Source of the DNA: Amycolatopsis bullii
GTDB taxonomy: Bacteria; Actinomycetota; Actinomycetes; Mycobacteriales; Pseudonocardiaceae
DNA: 64,000 nt
Reading direction: 5' to 3'
Assembly: GCF_014654205.1 (NCBI RefSeq)
Contig: NZ_BNAW01000013.1
Coordinates: 1-64,000, forward strand
The translations under genes were made by a program, and so were the position numbers. Under the pieces are notes generated by a model, which had not been told where the DNA came from, did not search any database, and saw only the letters and a program-made list of their open reading frames with translations. The stretch's first letter is position 1; each line of letters opens with the position of its first letter. This document shows positions 40,770-49,082 of this stretch, in pieces.

Positions 40770-41763
40770 CGCGGCAGCTGTGCGGTGCCCGGGTCGTCGT
40801 CGAGGTTGTCGTGGGGGCCGGGTGTCCGGCGGTGAGGCGGACGGTGAAGCCGGTGTCGTCCCGGTGGAGGGTGACTTGGCTGCAGATCTGGTGGGTGATC
40901 CAGAGTCCGCGGCCGCCGATGTGGCGGTTGGCCGGCAGCAGCCCGGCGAACGGGTCGCTGAGGCCGGTGCCGGTGTCGTGGACGGTGACGACCATGTGGT
41001 CGGCGTCGGCCCAGATCCGGAACCGGACCGGTGGGCGGCCGTGGCGCAGGGCGTTGTCGACGATTTCGCTCACCGCCAGGACGAGGTCGTCGATGTCGGC
41101 GGCGGGCAGGTCGGTCTTGTTGAAGTCGGTGACCGCGCGGCGGGCGGCCGGCGGCTGGGGGTTGGTGAGGTCGACCAGCGGGGCGGTGCGCTCGATCGGA
41201 AAGGGCGTCATCGGCCGGGGAGCGGCGAGGAAGGCCGGTGGGTCGACGTAGCCGGGGTTGGTGTGGTGGCCGCCGGGGGTGGCGAGGTAGGGGTGGGTGC
41301 GGGCGACGTCGTCGAGCACCTGCCGCGGCGTGGTGCGGGTGTCGTAGGCGCACATGCTGCGCAAGGGGAATTCGTCGTAGGCGTGGTTGACGGCGGCTTC
41401 GTAGCGGGCCCACCAGTCCCAGGAGGTGTCGATCGCAGCCGGCGGGATTTCGCCGAAGATGCGGATCCCGGTGGCGCCGTCGGCGACGAGCCCGGCCATC
41501 AGGTCGCGGTAGGACTTGATGGCGGACGCGGGCCGGACGTACACGTCGTCGATGGTCAGGAACTGCGTGTCCGCGGACGAGGGGAGCGCGTCGCGGACCA
41601 GCTCGGCTCGCTCCGGTTCCAGGGACACGACGGTCGGCTCACCCGCGGCGATGCCGGCGGTGAGGAACGGCACGGCGACGGCGAGCAGTTCTTCATCGCT
41701 GGTGTAGTGGACAGCGGCGTGGTCGTAGCCGCGCTCGGCGGTCTCCGGGTCTCTGCTGTTCAC
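40744..41763 (-). CDS. MEDS sensor domain fused to anti-sigma-type HATPase
   Basis: 339 aa from GTG 41763, whose codon overlaps the upstream stop (GTGA). Residues 10-190 form a MEDS/DcmR sensory domain (HYTSDEELLAVAVPFLTAGIA, IRIFGEIPPAA, SMCAYDTR). Residues 200-320 form an RsbW/SpoIIAB-like ATPase (VLAVSEIVDNALRHGRPPVRF, VHDTGTGL, GGRGLWITHQIC). No histidine phosphoacceptor is present, so it probably acts as an anti-sigma or anti-anti-sigma kinase. Confidence 0.85.
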   Translation of the reverse strand: MNSRDPETAERGYDHAAVHYTSDEELLAVAVPFLTAGIAAGEPTVVSLEPERAELVRDALPSSADTQFLTIDDVYVRPASAIKSYRDLMAGLVADGATGIRIFGEIPPAAIDTSWDWWARYEAAVNHAYDEFPLRSMCAYDTRTTPRQVLDDVARTHPYLATPGGHHTNPGYVDPPAFLAAPRPMTPFPIERTAPLVDLTNPQPPAARRAVTDFNKTDLPAADIDDLVLAVSEIVDNALRHGRPPVRFRIWADADHMVVTVHDTGTGLSDPFAGLLPANRHIGGRGLWITHQICSQVTLHRDDTGFTVRLTAGHPAPTTTSTTTRAPHSCRATSADTRG

Positions 41764-42584
41764 ACGCGCTCCACGCGGACGTTGGTCAGGCCGAACAGCT
41801 CGAGCAGCCGGGCCGGTGTGCTCAGCCGGGTGCGCAGGACCACCGTGGTGTCGTTGTCCTCGGCGTAGCCGGCGATGTCGAACAGGCTGCGGTGGTCGAT
41901 GAAGGTCAGGTCGGTGGCGTCGATCGCGATCGAACCTCCGGCCGGCCGAAGCCGGGCGCGCTGCAGCGCCAGTGGCCACAGCGGGCGGGCCTGCATGTCC
42001 AGCTCCCCGGCCAGCGCGGCGGTGCTTCCGTCGCGGGTGTGGCCGTGCAGGTGGAACGGTGCCGGCACCTGCCGGGCTTCGGGATGCATGCAGGCCAGCT
42101 GCGCGACGGTTTCGTCGCCGAGTTCGGCGGTGTCGTAGCCGCAGATCGCCGACATCGGGTGGGCGGCCATGAAGTGGTCCACGAGGTGTTCGTAGCGGGC
42201 GAAGGCGTCCAGCTGGGCAGGGGTGCGCACGAGTGGGGTGACGTCGGCCGCGACCCGCAGCCCGGTGTACCCCTCGGCCAGCGCCTGCGCCGTCGCGGCG
42301 GCGTAGAGCTCCACCTGGCCGGCGGGGTCGACCACGGCACCGGTGGCGTAGGTCGAGTCGGCCGAGGAGATCCGGACCGCGCCCGTGCGCAGGCCTTCGT
42401 CGAACGGGCCGGCCGCGCGCATCTGCGCCGCGATGAGCTCGGGGTCGCCGGGAGCGACGTAGAGCACCCGTTCATGTGCGGCGAGGCCGTCGGCCAGGAA
42501 TTCCCACGCCGGTACCGTGAACTCGTCCCGTCGCTGGTAACCCCAGCAAACGTGGTCGTGAACCGGTGCGGTCTGCATGTGCAC
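41760..42584 (-). CDS. MEDS sensor domain fused to STAS domain
   Basis: 274 aa. MEDS domain at residues 8-180 (DHVCWGYQRRDEFTVPAWEFLADGLAAHERVLYVA, MSAICGYDTAELGD) and C-terminal STAS domain (GGSIAIDATDLTFIDHRSLFDIAGYAED) with the Asp/His region of anti-anti-sigma factors. Start GTG 42584 lies seven bases after TACTCT (leaderless). Coupled to the MEDS-ATPase, giving an anti-anti-sigma/anti-sigma pair with the same sensor. Confidence 0.85.
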   Translation of the reverse strand: MHMQTAPVHDHVCWGYQRRDEFTVPAWEFLADGLAAHERVLYVAPGDPELIAAQMRAAGPFDEGLRTGAVRISSADSTYATGAVVDPAGQVELYAAATAQALAEGYTGLRVAADVTPLVRTPAQLDAFARYEHLVDHFMAAHPMSAICGYDTAELGDETVAQLACMHPEARQVPAPFHLHGHTRDGSTAALAGELDMQARPLWPLALQRARLRPAGGSIAIDATDLTFIDHRSLFDIAGYAEDNDTTVVLRTRLSTPARLLELFGLTNVRVERV

Positions 42585-42713
42585 GCGGCCGAGAGTACGC
42601 CGTTGACCTTCATGACGTGCCGGGCAGTGGACGACCGCGGATGCCGGGCGTTGTCCTGACGCGTTACTGCCGTTCACCGGCGCTGGTGCCGGTGCTGGTG
42701 GTGCACACGAGAC

Positions 42714-42749
42714 GACCCCGCCGGCCCTGGCTTTAGAGCCGGCGGGGTC
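42714..42749. terminator. 12-bp perfect hairpin in an intergenic gap
   Basis: GACCCCGCCGGC (42714-42725) and its complement (42738-42749) flank a 12-base loop. It lies in a 365-base gap between divergent genes, with no gene ending near. Could be an attenuator, small RNA end or terminator of a lost gene. The rest of the gap shows no ORF. Confidence 0.5.
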
Positions 42750-42949
42750 TAGGTCCGCGCGGAACTCGTACGAGTCAACCAGACCTAGCACCCCCGTTAC
42801 CCAGCTCGCGCCCGTCGAAACCTGCCACTCGTCGACCGGTGCTGCCGTCGCGCCGGATTGTTTGGCGGGTTGTGTCGGATGCGCGGTCGCTCGTTCGTGG
42901 CAGTGATGAGCTCGGCGCCAGGCCGGGCAGTGGGGAAAGGGGCTTCACC

Positions 42950-43777
42950 ATGGCGGGTACTTCTGCACGCGAGATCAAGCCGTTGCGGTTCGGGGTCGTG
43001 GCGCCGGTCACCGTCGGCCTGCCGGCGTGGCGTGACCAGCTGCGTGTTCTGGCCGACACCGGTTATTCGACGATCTTGATGCCCGATGTGCCGCAGTGGC
43101 AGCCGGCACCGGGTCCGGCGCTCGCGATGGCGGCGACGATCACCGGCTTGCGGGTGGGCACCTGGGTGTACGCGTCTCCGGTCCGGCCCGCGTGGATCAC
43201 CGCGTGGGAGGCCCACTCGCTGTCCGTCCTCACCGAGGGTCGTTTCGAGATGGGCATCGGCACCGGCCGGCCCGGGATCGCCGGCCAGCTCCGTGAGCTG
43301 GGCCTGCCGGCCACTCCGGCGGGCCGGCGGTTGAGCCAGGTGCGTGAGGTGGTCGCGGCTCTGCGCGACCTCGACGGCCCGGACCGCCACACGCCGGTGG
43401 TCATGGCCGTGGGCGGCCCGAAGGCACAAGCGCTCGCCGCGGAAGTCGCCGACTCGGTCACCTTCGTGATGCCCCAGGTGGAGACACGGGCCGAGACGAT
43501 GCAACGGGTGGAACAATTCGAGAACCGCCGCGGCGTGGAACTGGCGTTGCATGTGCCGGTGGTCGGCGATTCGGTCGCTGCGTTCATGGCGGGACCTGAC
43601 ACCGACGCCGCCGCCGTCCGAGCCGCGGACTCGCTGGCGTTCCTGCCCAGTGATCCTTCTGCCGCTGCTGAGGAGATCCAACGGCGACGGGAGGAGATCG
43701 GGTTCTCCTACTTCGTGGTCGGCGCCGAGGCCGCCGGTGCTCTGGCGCCGGTCGTTGCCGAGCTGGCTGGACGGTGA
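42950..43777 (+). CDS. LLM class F420/FMN-dependent oxidoreductase
   Basis: 275 aa TIM-barrel protein: FGVVAPVTVGLPAWRDQLRVLADTGYSTILMPDV, LRVGTWVYASPVRPAWITAWEAHSLSVLTEGRFEMGIGTGRPG and FSYFVVG are luciferase-like monooxygenase signatures; the GRFEMGIGTG segment is typical of F420 users. Single gene. Substrate unknown. Ends before a convergent bidirectional terminator. Confidence 0.88.
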   Translation: MAGTSAREIKPLRFGVVAPVTVGLPAWRDQLRVLADTGYSTILMPDVPQWQPAPGPALAMAATITGLRVGTWVYASPVRPAWITAWEAHSLSVLTEGRFEMGIGTGRPGIAGQLRELGLPATPAGRRLSQVREVVAALRDLDGPDRHTPVVMAVGGPKAQALAAEVADSVTFVMPQVETRAETMQRVEQFENRRGVELALHVPVVGDSVAAFMAGPDTDAAAVRAADSLAFLPSDPSAAAEEIQRRREEIGFSYFVVGAEAAGALAPVVAELAGR

Positions 43778-43787
43778 CCGCGAAGGC

Positions 43788-43875
43788 ATGCGCCCTGAGT
43801 GCGGCACACTTGATGATCTGATTGTGCTGGTCGCCACCGCGGTGTTCCTGGTGTGCTGGGTGTTCGCCCCACGGC
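43788..43875 (+). pseudogene. possible relic of a metal ABC-transporter permease end
   Basis: After the LLM gene the plus strand reads DDLIVLVATAVFLVCWVFAPRHGILA, a hydrophobic helix ending FAPRHG like the C-terminus of manganese/zinc ABC permeases. Nothing upstream in frame is homologous and the ORF runs through a terminator hairpin. Low confidence. Confidence 0.25.
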
Positions 43876-43888
43876 ACGGCATCCTCGC

Positions 43889-43920
43889 GGTTCCGCCCCG
43901 GAGGTGCCCGGGGCGGAACC
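43889..43920. terminator. 13-bp perfect bidirectional terminator
   Basis: GGTTCCGCCCCGG (43889-43901) pairs with its exact complement at 43908-43920 around a six-base loop, between the LLM gene (+) and the ESX-like cluster (-). Confidence 0.75.
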
Positions 43921-43957
43921 GGCGAAGGGACGTCAGCTGCCGTCCTGCACTCCAGCT

Positions 43958-44344
43958 TCAGTTCCGGTGGCCGGCCATCCCGTGGGCGATCGTGAGCCCG
44001 ATGAGTCCGAGGAGGCCGAGGCTTCCGAAGAGAACGACGGCGGCGGCGCCGTTCATCGGGATGTCGTAGGTTCCGCTGCGTGCGTGGCAGGTCACGGAGA
44101 TGGCCGAGCGGAAGGTGACTTCGGCCCAGCCGGCACCGGCTGAGCCGAGACCGCGGGTGCAGGCGCGGGCGGCTTCGACGAAGTTGAGGACCGCGCCGGT
44201 GACGACCGCGACGAGCATGGCGGCCGTCCACACCACTCCGGCCACCCGGAGCGCCCGGCTCCGATCCACCCGCGGCCGGCGCGGGCGCGAGCCGGGTGCG
44301 GCGCTGTCGGAGTCGACGGTGTACTCGCGGGGTTCGTCGTTCAT
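43958..44344 (-). CDS. two-helix membrane protein of the ESX-like cluster
   Basis: 128 aa. A basic N-terminus is followed by two hydrophobic helices (VVWTAAMLVAVVTGAVLNFV; AAAVVLFGSLGLLGLIGLTIAHGM) with an extracellular loop containing two cysteines (ARACTRG, SVTCHARSG). It starts four bases after the YbaB-type stop, so it belongs to the same transcript. Not recognised; could be a chaperone, immunity or anchor for the secreted partners. Confidence 0.7.
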   Translation of the reverse strand: MNDEPREYTVDSDSAAPGSRPRRPRVDRSRALRVAGVVWTAAMLVAVVTGAVLNFVEAARACTRGLGSAGAGWAEVTFRSAISVTCHARSGTYDIPMNGAAAVVLFGSLGLLGLIGLTIAHGMAGHRN

Positions 44345-44348
44345 CGGC

Positions 44349-44777
44349 TCATCCCAGGGGATTGAAGCCGCCGAAGAACTCGTCGTCGTCCTCCGGCCCG
44401 CGGCGTCGGCGGTCCCGCTCGGTTTGCTGTTCGGTGGCGGTGCGTTCGACGCGTGCCTTCAACGCGGGTGCGTTTTCCAGTTCTGTGGCGAGCTCGGCGA
44501 CGTCGAAGTCGAGCAGGGTGGCGGCTTTCCGTGCTGCTGTGGCCGCGGTGGCGATCTCCTCGGTCAGCCATTGTTCGCCGCCTTCGTGGAGCACGCCCGG
44601 CGCGAGGTGCACGCGTTTGAACCGGCCGAGCATGTCGACCGAGACGGTGACGCCGCCACCGCGGGACGTTCCCTTGAATTCGCTAAACAACGCCAGTTCC
44701 GGGTTTTCTTTGATCTTGCCCAGCCGGCTCTTCATCTGCTCGGCGGTCTGCGCCGGGTCGACTCCGGGTTCAGGCAC
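44349..44777 (-). CDS. YbaB/EbfC-family protein
   Basis: 142 aa from GTG 44777, the best position relative to GAGGAGG (six bases); ATG 44783 is too close. The YbaB fold is seen in GGGVTVSVDMLGRFKRVHLAPG and WLTEEIATAATAARKAA. In actinobacteria such YbaB-like proteins sit beside WXG100/ESX secretion substrates rather than recombination genes. An acidic/Arg-rich C-terminus ends DDDEFFGGFNPLG. Confidence 0.75.
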   Translation of the reverse strand: MPEPGVDPAQTAEQMKSRLGKIKENPELALFSEFKGTSRGGGVTVSVDMLGRFKRVHLAPGVLHEGGEQWLTEEIATAATAARKAATLLDFDVAELATELENAPALKARVERTATEQQTERDRRRRGPEDDDEFFGGFNPLG

Positions 44778-44813
44778 GGCCATCCTCCTCGATGTCGCGT
44801 CCGCGTGCGGTGA

Positions 44814-45464
44814 TCACGGCTTGCCGGCGTTGGCCGAGTTCATCGTCTGGTCCGCCTGCGCGGAGGCGGTCTCGAGCGCTTCGATCTTGGCTTGTTCGTT
44901 GCTGTGGATGGTCCACCAGATCGAGACCGCGCCGACGATGATGCTGATGATCCCGATGATCAGCCCGACGATCGCGCCGACGCCGGTGACGCCGACGATG
45001 ATGGCGGCGATCACGCCGATGATCGACAGGATGAGGCCGATGATCGCGAGGATGTCGGCGAAGCTGCTGCCGAAGATCTGGTCCCACGCGTCGGCGATCT
45101 TGACCAGGGCCTGGCCGACGTCCTGCGCGGGACGTTCCATGTCCAGGAGCGCTTTCTTCGTCTGGTTCACCCGGTGCACGTAGGCGTTGTTGGCGTCACC
45201 GGTCCACGCCGCGGTCTGTTCGGCGGCCTTGGACAAGCCGCCGATACCGGCGTTGATCGAGGTGCCGACCAGGTCGGCGCCGTCCTCACCGCCCACGCCC
45301 CAGACATCCTTGCCGACCGAGCGCAGCCGGTCGGTGTCGATGTCGCGGACCAGCCGCAAGGTGTGTTCGAGTGAGGGCAGCGACTGCCCGTGGTCCCGGG
45401 CGAACGCGTCGATCTTGCGTGCGTCCGCGAGGACGGAGTCGTCGATCAGCTCTTTCAAGGCCAT
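44814..45464 (-). CDS. helical protein with glycine-rich hydrophobic core, ESX-like
   Basis: 216 aa. Residues 1-115 are helical (DDSVLADARKIDAFARDHG, ... AAWTGDANNAYVHRVNQTKKALLDME) with the spacing of WXG-like helical hairpins. Residues 140-185 are extremely hydrophobic Ile/Gly-rich repeats (ILAIIGLILSIIGVIAAIIVG, GIISIIVGAVSIWWT), enough for two membrane passes. No enzymatic domain. Could be a secreted channel-forming or membrane-inserting protein. Confidence 0.72.
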   Translation of the reverse strand: MALKELIDDSVLADARKIDAFARDHGQSLPSLEHTLRLVRDIDTDRLRSVGKDVWGVGGEDGADLVGTSINAGIGGLSKAAEQTAAWTGDANNAYVHRVNQTKKALLDMERPAQDVGQALVKIADAWDQIFGSSFADILAIIGLILSIIGVIAAIIVGVTGVGAIVGLIIGIISIIVGAVSIWWTIHSNEQAKIEALETASAQADQTMNSANAGKP

Positions 45465-45513
45465 TTCGAGCTCCCCTCTCGTTCCGAAGCGGCGGAAAAC
45501 GTGGCGGACCGGC

Positions 45514-45876
45514 CTACTTCGGTTCGTGCTCCTTCATCCACTTCTCGACCTCGTCCTCGGTGGCCTGGTACTTCTCACCTGCCTTGGCGACGCCTTCGGC
45601 CGTGCCGATGATGGTGACGTGCGCGCGCGCGAGGAACCGGTCCATCGCGTTCACGACGCCGGGGTACTTCGTGTTGCAGAATTCGGTGAGCTTGAGGACC
45701 TTTTCTTCGACGGTGTCCTCGACGTTGCCGTACGAGGCGACTTCTTCCACCGTCAGGAACCCTTCCAGGGTCGCCTTCTGCCGGAAGTCGGTCATGTCCA
45801 GGCTGTCGCTGGCGGCTTCGAGAAGTTTCTTCAGCCGGGGAATTTCGTCCGGATCGAGCCCATAACCGCCGCCCAT
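45514..45876 (-). CDS. EspC-like/WXG100-like small protein
   Basis: 120 aa from ATG 45876 with GGAGGGGAC upstream. All helical, acidic: LDPDEIPRLKKLLEAASDSL, VEEVASYGNVEDTVEEKVL, AMDRFLARAHVTIIGTAEGVAKAGEKYQATEDEVEKWM. The last helix resembles the C-terminal half of EspC/WXG proteins exported by type VII systems. First gene of the four-gene minus-strand cluster. Confidence 0.65.
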   Translation of the reverse strand: MGGGYGLDPDEIPRLKKLLEAASDSLDMTDFRQKATLEGFLTVEEVASYGNVEDTVEEKVLKLTEFCNTKYPGVVNAMDRFLARAHVTIIGTAEGVAKAGEKYQATEDEVEKWMKEHEPK

Positions 45877-45965
45877 TGCCGTCCCCTCCCGCGTGCCGGT
45901 CGCCACTACGACGCGATGCCGTGCGGCACGGTTCCCTCGATCGCACCATGCCACAATCCAGCCCG

Positions 45966-46232
45966 ATGCGAAAGTCGACGTTGTTCGCCATTCGCTGCGG
46001 TAAATGCGCGTGGATGTTTTACCTCGCAGCGCTGCGCCGGGCGACGGCGCCGGTGGCCGAAGTCGACGTGACGTGGGCCCTGTTCACGGTGTTGTTCACT
46101 GACGGGCAGCGGGCGAGCCTGCCGGCGTTGCGGGAGGGCCGGCGGCTGTCGGGGCGGGCGCTGGGGCTGGTGCTCGGCATCGCCGTTCCGGCGCTCGTCA
46201 CCGTGGCCTGGCCTGGCCTGGCCTGGCCGTAG
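45966..46232 (+). pseudogene. doubtful ORF in decayed region
   Basis: Frame starting MRKSTLFAIRCGKC... has a hydrophobic end (LGLVLGIAVPALVTVAWPG) and closes in a short tandem TGGCC repeat. No homology recognised. Part of the 45.88-46.97 kb stretch that looks degraded. Confidence 0.2.
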
Positions 46233-46321
46233 CGGCCCCGCTTCAGCTCCGGTGCGCGGAACGCGAACAAGGCGTTGAGGCCGAAGACCACCAGCCCGGC
46301 ACCGTCACCTGCCCGTTCGCG

Positions 46322-46743
46322 TTGACGGCCTTCGTGTCCGCGTGCACCTGGGAGTACGCAATGATCTGCGCCGCCACCATCGCGAACCGGACCGGGTACG
46401 CGCACAGCACGGCCAGCAGCAGGGACGCCGACGTCCGGCGACTGCAGTACATGCAGCGGCTGATCGACCGCGGGGATGCGGGCCAGCTGAGCCCGCTGCC
46501 GACCTCCCGCGGCGGCGCCCAACCCGTCCTCGACACCCTCGCCGCGTACTTCGCCGCGGGGGAGAACACGACCGAGACCGCCCGGAAGCTGTTCCTGAGC
46601 GTCCGGGCGGTCACCTACCGGCTCGACCGCGCCAAGCGTCTGACCGGCTACGACCCGCGGGATCCGGCGCACCGGTTCACCCTGGAAGCCGCGGTCCTCG
46701 GCGCGCGCCTCCTCGGCTGGCCGGCGCGCCCCTTGCAGTCGGC
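46322..46743 (+). pseudogene. C-terminal relic of a PucR-family regulator
   Basis: TLAAYFAAGENTTETARKLFLSVRAVTYRLDRAKRLTG ... RFTLEAAVLGARLLGW (in order) is the PucR-type helix-turn-helix end of such regulators. Nothing upstream matches the rest of the family and the frame continues far past a normal end without its stop. The N-terminal two-thirds are gone; a likely non-functional fragment. Confidence 0.6.
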
Positions 46744-46974
46744 CGGCGCGCGCCGAATCGCAAGGTATTCGTCAGGTTCGGCGCCCCGGATCTCCGGCAT
46801 GCTGTGGACGGCCCGCCGGCATGAACGGCGGGCGACGCTCCGCGACGACCGGGTGCGAGCGGGGAAGCAACGGCCCGCACGCGGTCGCCGGCGCATGGGC
46901 TCGTACGACGGCGGCGCACAGTGCCGTGCACGTCGTCGTACGGCACAGCTTTCGCAGCAGAAGAGAGGAAGCAG

Positions 46975-47385
46975 GTGCTGCAGCGCGGACCTCGGTCCTG
47001 GGAGGTCGGCTTGGCCGGTTACCTGCGTGCGGTCTCCGCGGCCGTCGGCGTGCTCCCGGGTGGTGTCGGCCGGGACTTCGACCCGCCCGCCGCCTACTTG
47101 GCGCTGGACCGTCGCTGTGCTCTGGCCCCGGAACGTGACCTCGTGCTCGTCTGGTCGGCGGAGTCCGGCTGGGAACTGGTGCTCGAACACGCCGAGCTGG
47201 GACCGGGAGAGGTGCTGGGCCGGTTCGGGGACCCACTCGTCCCCGAACCCGCTGAGGTGGCGCGCTTCGTCGACGAGGTCGCGGCGGGGCGGCGGCAAGG
47301 TGGGCGACCGGCATGTGGTGCCGTATCCGACCTCGCCGACCTGCTGCAGCGTTACACGGTCCTGGCCTTGCCGCCGCGACCGTGA
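46975..47385 (+). CDS. DUF6292-like protein
   Basis: 136 aa from GTG 46975 (GAGAGG upstream). GLAGYLRAVSAAVGV, AAYLALDRRCALAPERDLVLVWSAESGWELVLEHA and VARFVDEVAAGR match a family of actinobacterial proteins of unknown function, commonly found singly and in many copies. Alpha/beta, soluble. Ends 20 bases before the convergent ccdA gene. Confidence 0.65.
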   Translation: MLQRGPRSWEVGLAGYLRAVSAAVGVLPGGVGRDFDPPAAYLALDRRCALAPERDLVLVWSAESGWELVLEHAELGPGEVLGRFGDPLVPEPAEVARFVDEVAAGRRQGGRPACGAVSDLADLLQRYTVLALPPRP

Positions 47386-47405
47386 CGATGATCAAGCAGC
47401 GTGTG

Positions 47406-48290
47406 CTACGCCGAAACGTCATCCGACGCGGCTCGGGAGCGCCGCCGCGCGCGTCGCCGGGCCAGCAAGCTGCCGGCGACGACGAGGACGACCAAACCGG
47501 CCACCAGTGGCGCCGGTCCGATGTGGTCGATCCCTTCGGCGAGCCACCCTTGCAGCTTGCCCGCGCCGTCCGTGATCGGATCCTCCGCCGAGCCGGTGCC
47601 GTGGAACAGGCGCAACTCGTAGATCCCGTAGTAGCCGATGTAGAGCCCGGCCAGTACGAGAATCGCTCCACCGATGCGGTGGACGTACGGCAGTACCCGC
47701 CGGACTCCGGTCATCACCGCGCTGCTCGCCAGGGCGACCGACACCGCCAGCACGCCGACCACGAGCGTCATTCCCAGCCCGTACACCAAGTACGCGGCGA
47801 CGCCGGTCAGTACCGAGCCGCTGCGGAACGTCGCGCTCGTCACGGCCAGGAACGGCCCGATCGTGCAGGACAGCGACACGACCGCGTACGCGGTGCCGTA
47901 GCCGAACATCGAACTCAGCCGCGCGGTCGGCGCGCCCGTGCGGGGTTGCGGGATCAGCAGCGTGATCTCCTTGCCCGCCACCATCCACGCGCCGAGCCCC
48001 GCCATGACGGCACCGACCACGACCGTCACGGCCGGCAGGTACTCCTGCACCGACGAGCCGAGCGGCGCCACGACCAGCCCGAAAGCGCCGAACACCACGA
48101 GGAAGCCCAGCGCCATCAGACCGGTGACGGCCAGCGCCCGCCACACCGCGGCCATCGTGGCCCGTTGCTCGCCCGCGACCACCAACGTCAGGTACGCGGG
48201 CAGCATCGCGAAGCCGCACGGGTTGACCGCGGCGACCATTCCGGCCGCCAGCGCGAAGCCGAGCGCGTCCAGGTCCAGCACGCCCGTCAC
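47406..48290 (-). CDS. ccdA: CcdA-type cytochrome c biogenesis/thiol transporter
   Basis: 294 aa from GTG 48290, overlapping the TlpA stop (GTGA). Six-plus membrane helices; the two redox cysteines are in AAVNPCGFAMLPAY and VSLSCTIGPFLAV. Passes electrons from cytoplasmic thioredoxin across the membrane to extracytoplasmic thioredoxin-like proteins. The coupled TlpA-like gene is the likely partner. Confidence 0.9.
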   Translation of the reverse strand: MTGVLDLDALGFALAAGMVAAVNPCGFAMLPAYLTLVVAGEQRATMAAVWRALAVTGLMALGFLVVFGAFGLVVAPLGSSVQEYLPAVTVVVGAVMAGLGAWMVAGKEITLLIPQPRTGAPTARLSSMFGYGTAYAVVSLSCTIGPFLAVTSATFRSGSVLTGVAAYLVYGLGMTLVVGVLAVSVALASSAVMTGVRRVLPYVHRIGGAILVLAGLYIGYYGIYELRLFHGTGSAEDPITDGAGKLQGWLAEGIDHIGPAPLVAGLVVLVVAGSLLARRRARRRSRAASDDVSA

Positions 48291-48862
48291 GCCTTGCTCA
48301 GCGTGCCGACCCGCTCGGCCAGCGCCGGCTCCGACAACTGCTCCTTGACCACGTCGACGGTCCCGTCCGGCTTGATGAACGCGTAGGCCGGCTGGTACGT
48401 CACGCCGAACCGGGTCCAGATCGAGGCGTCGACGTCGGCCAGGTGGACGAACCCGCCCAGTGCGTGGTCGGCGACGAACTCCTTCATCGCGGGCAGTTCG
48501 TCCTGAGCCGCGACACCCACGAACGTGACCCGGCCCGCGGCGGCGCGCGCCGAGGCCGCGACCCGTGGCGCCTCCGCACGGCACTTCGGGCACCACGGCG
48601 CCCAGAACCACAGCACGGCAGCCTTTCCGGCCAGGCTTTCGCCCGCGAAGCGCCCGCCGTCCACCGTCTGGGCGGTGAACTTCAGCTGTTCCGGCACCGC
48701 AGCGGCCGTCGGCGGGGTAGTAGCGGCCACAGACGTCGACGTGCTGGTGGCCGTGGGTGAGGCGCCCGCTCCCGCGGGCGAATCCGTCGCTGCGCCGCAC
48801 GCTGCGAGCGGAGCTGCCAGGACCAGGGCGAGAAGGCCGGCTGCGGTCCGACAACGGTACAT
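48287..48862 (-). CDS. TlpA/ResA-like thioredoxin lipoprotein
   Basis: 191 aa from ATG 48862 (GGAAAGGAAG upstream). Signal and lipobox LAAC, then a Ser/Thr/Ala-rich linker to about residue 60. The thioredoxin fold carries the active site WFWAPWCPKCRAEAP and cis-Pro region TYQPAYAFI. Extracytoplasmic thiol reductase kept reduced by the coupled CcdA; may serve cytochrome c maturation or repair of oxidised proteins. Confidence 0.92.
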   Translation of the reverse strand: MYRCRTAAGLLALVLAAPLAACGAATDSPAGAGASPTATSTSTSVAATTPPTAAAVPEQLKFTAQTVDGGRFAGESLAGKAAVLWFWAPWCPKCRAEAPRVAASARAAAGRVTFVGVAAQDELPAMKEFVADHALGGFVHLADVDASIWTRFGVTYQPAYAFIKPDGTVDVVKEQLSEPALAERVGTLSKA

Positions 48863-49035
48863 CGGTTGCTTCCTTTCCACGGTGGACGCCGATCGTGGCA
48901 CACGTCCCCTGCGGAAGAGGATGTTTCGGACATTACGGAGTTGTGACGGGCTGCGTCGCCGCCTTCGGTCACGCCGCGGTGGGCTCGTCGACGGGATCGA
49001 TGTCCTTGTGGCCGTGGTGAGGGATCACCCGCTAA

Positions 49036-49082
49036 GCGTTGCAAAACGCAATAGTGTCCTCAGCTGACAGTGTGACTGTCAG
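49036..49082. promoter_or_regulatory. two dyads in a gene-free region
   Basis: GCGTT-GCAA-AACGC (49036-49049) and CTGACAGT-GTG-ACTGTCAG (49064-49082). They lie in 48863-49356, a 490-base gap between the TlpA and MarR genes in which no ORF is convincing. The second is a 19-base operator-like dyad; no downstream gene on the plus strand is evident. Confidence 0.4.
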
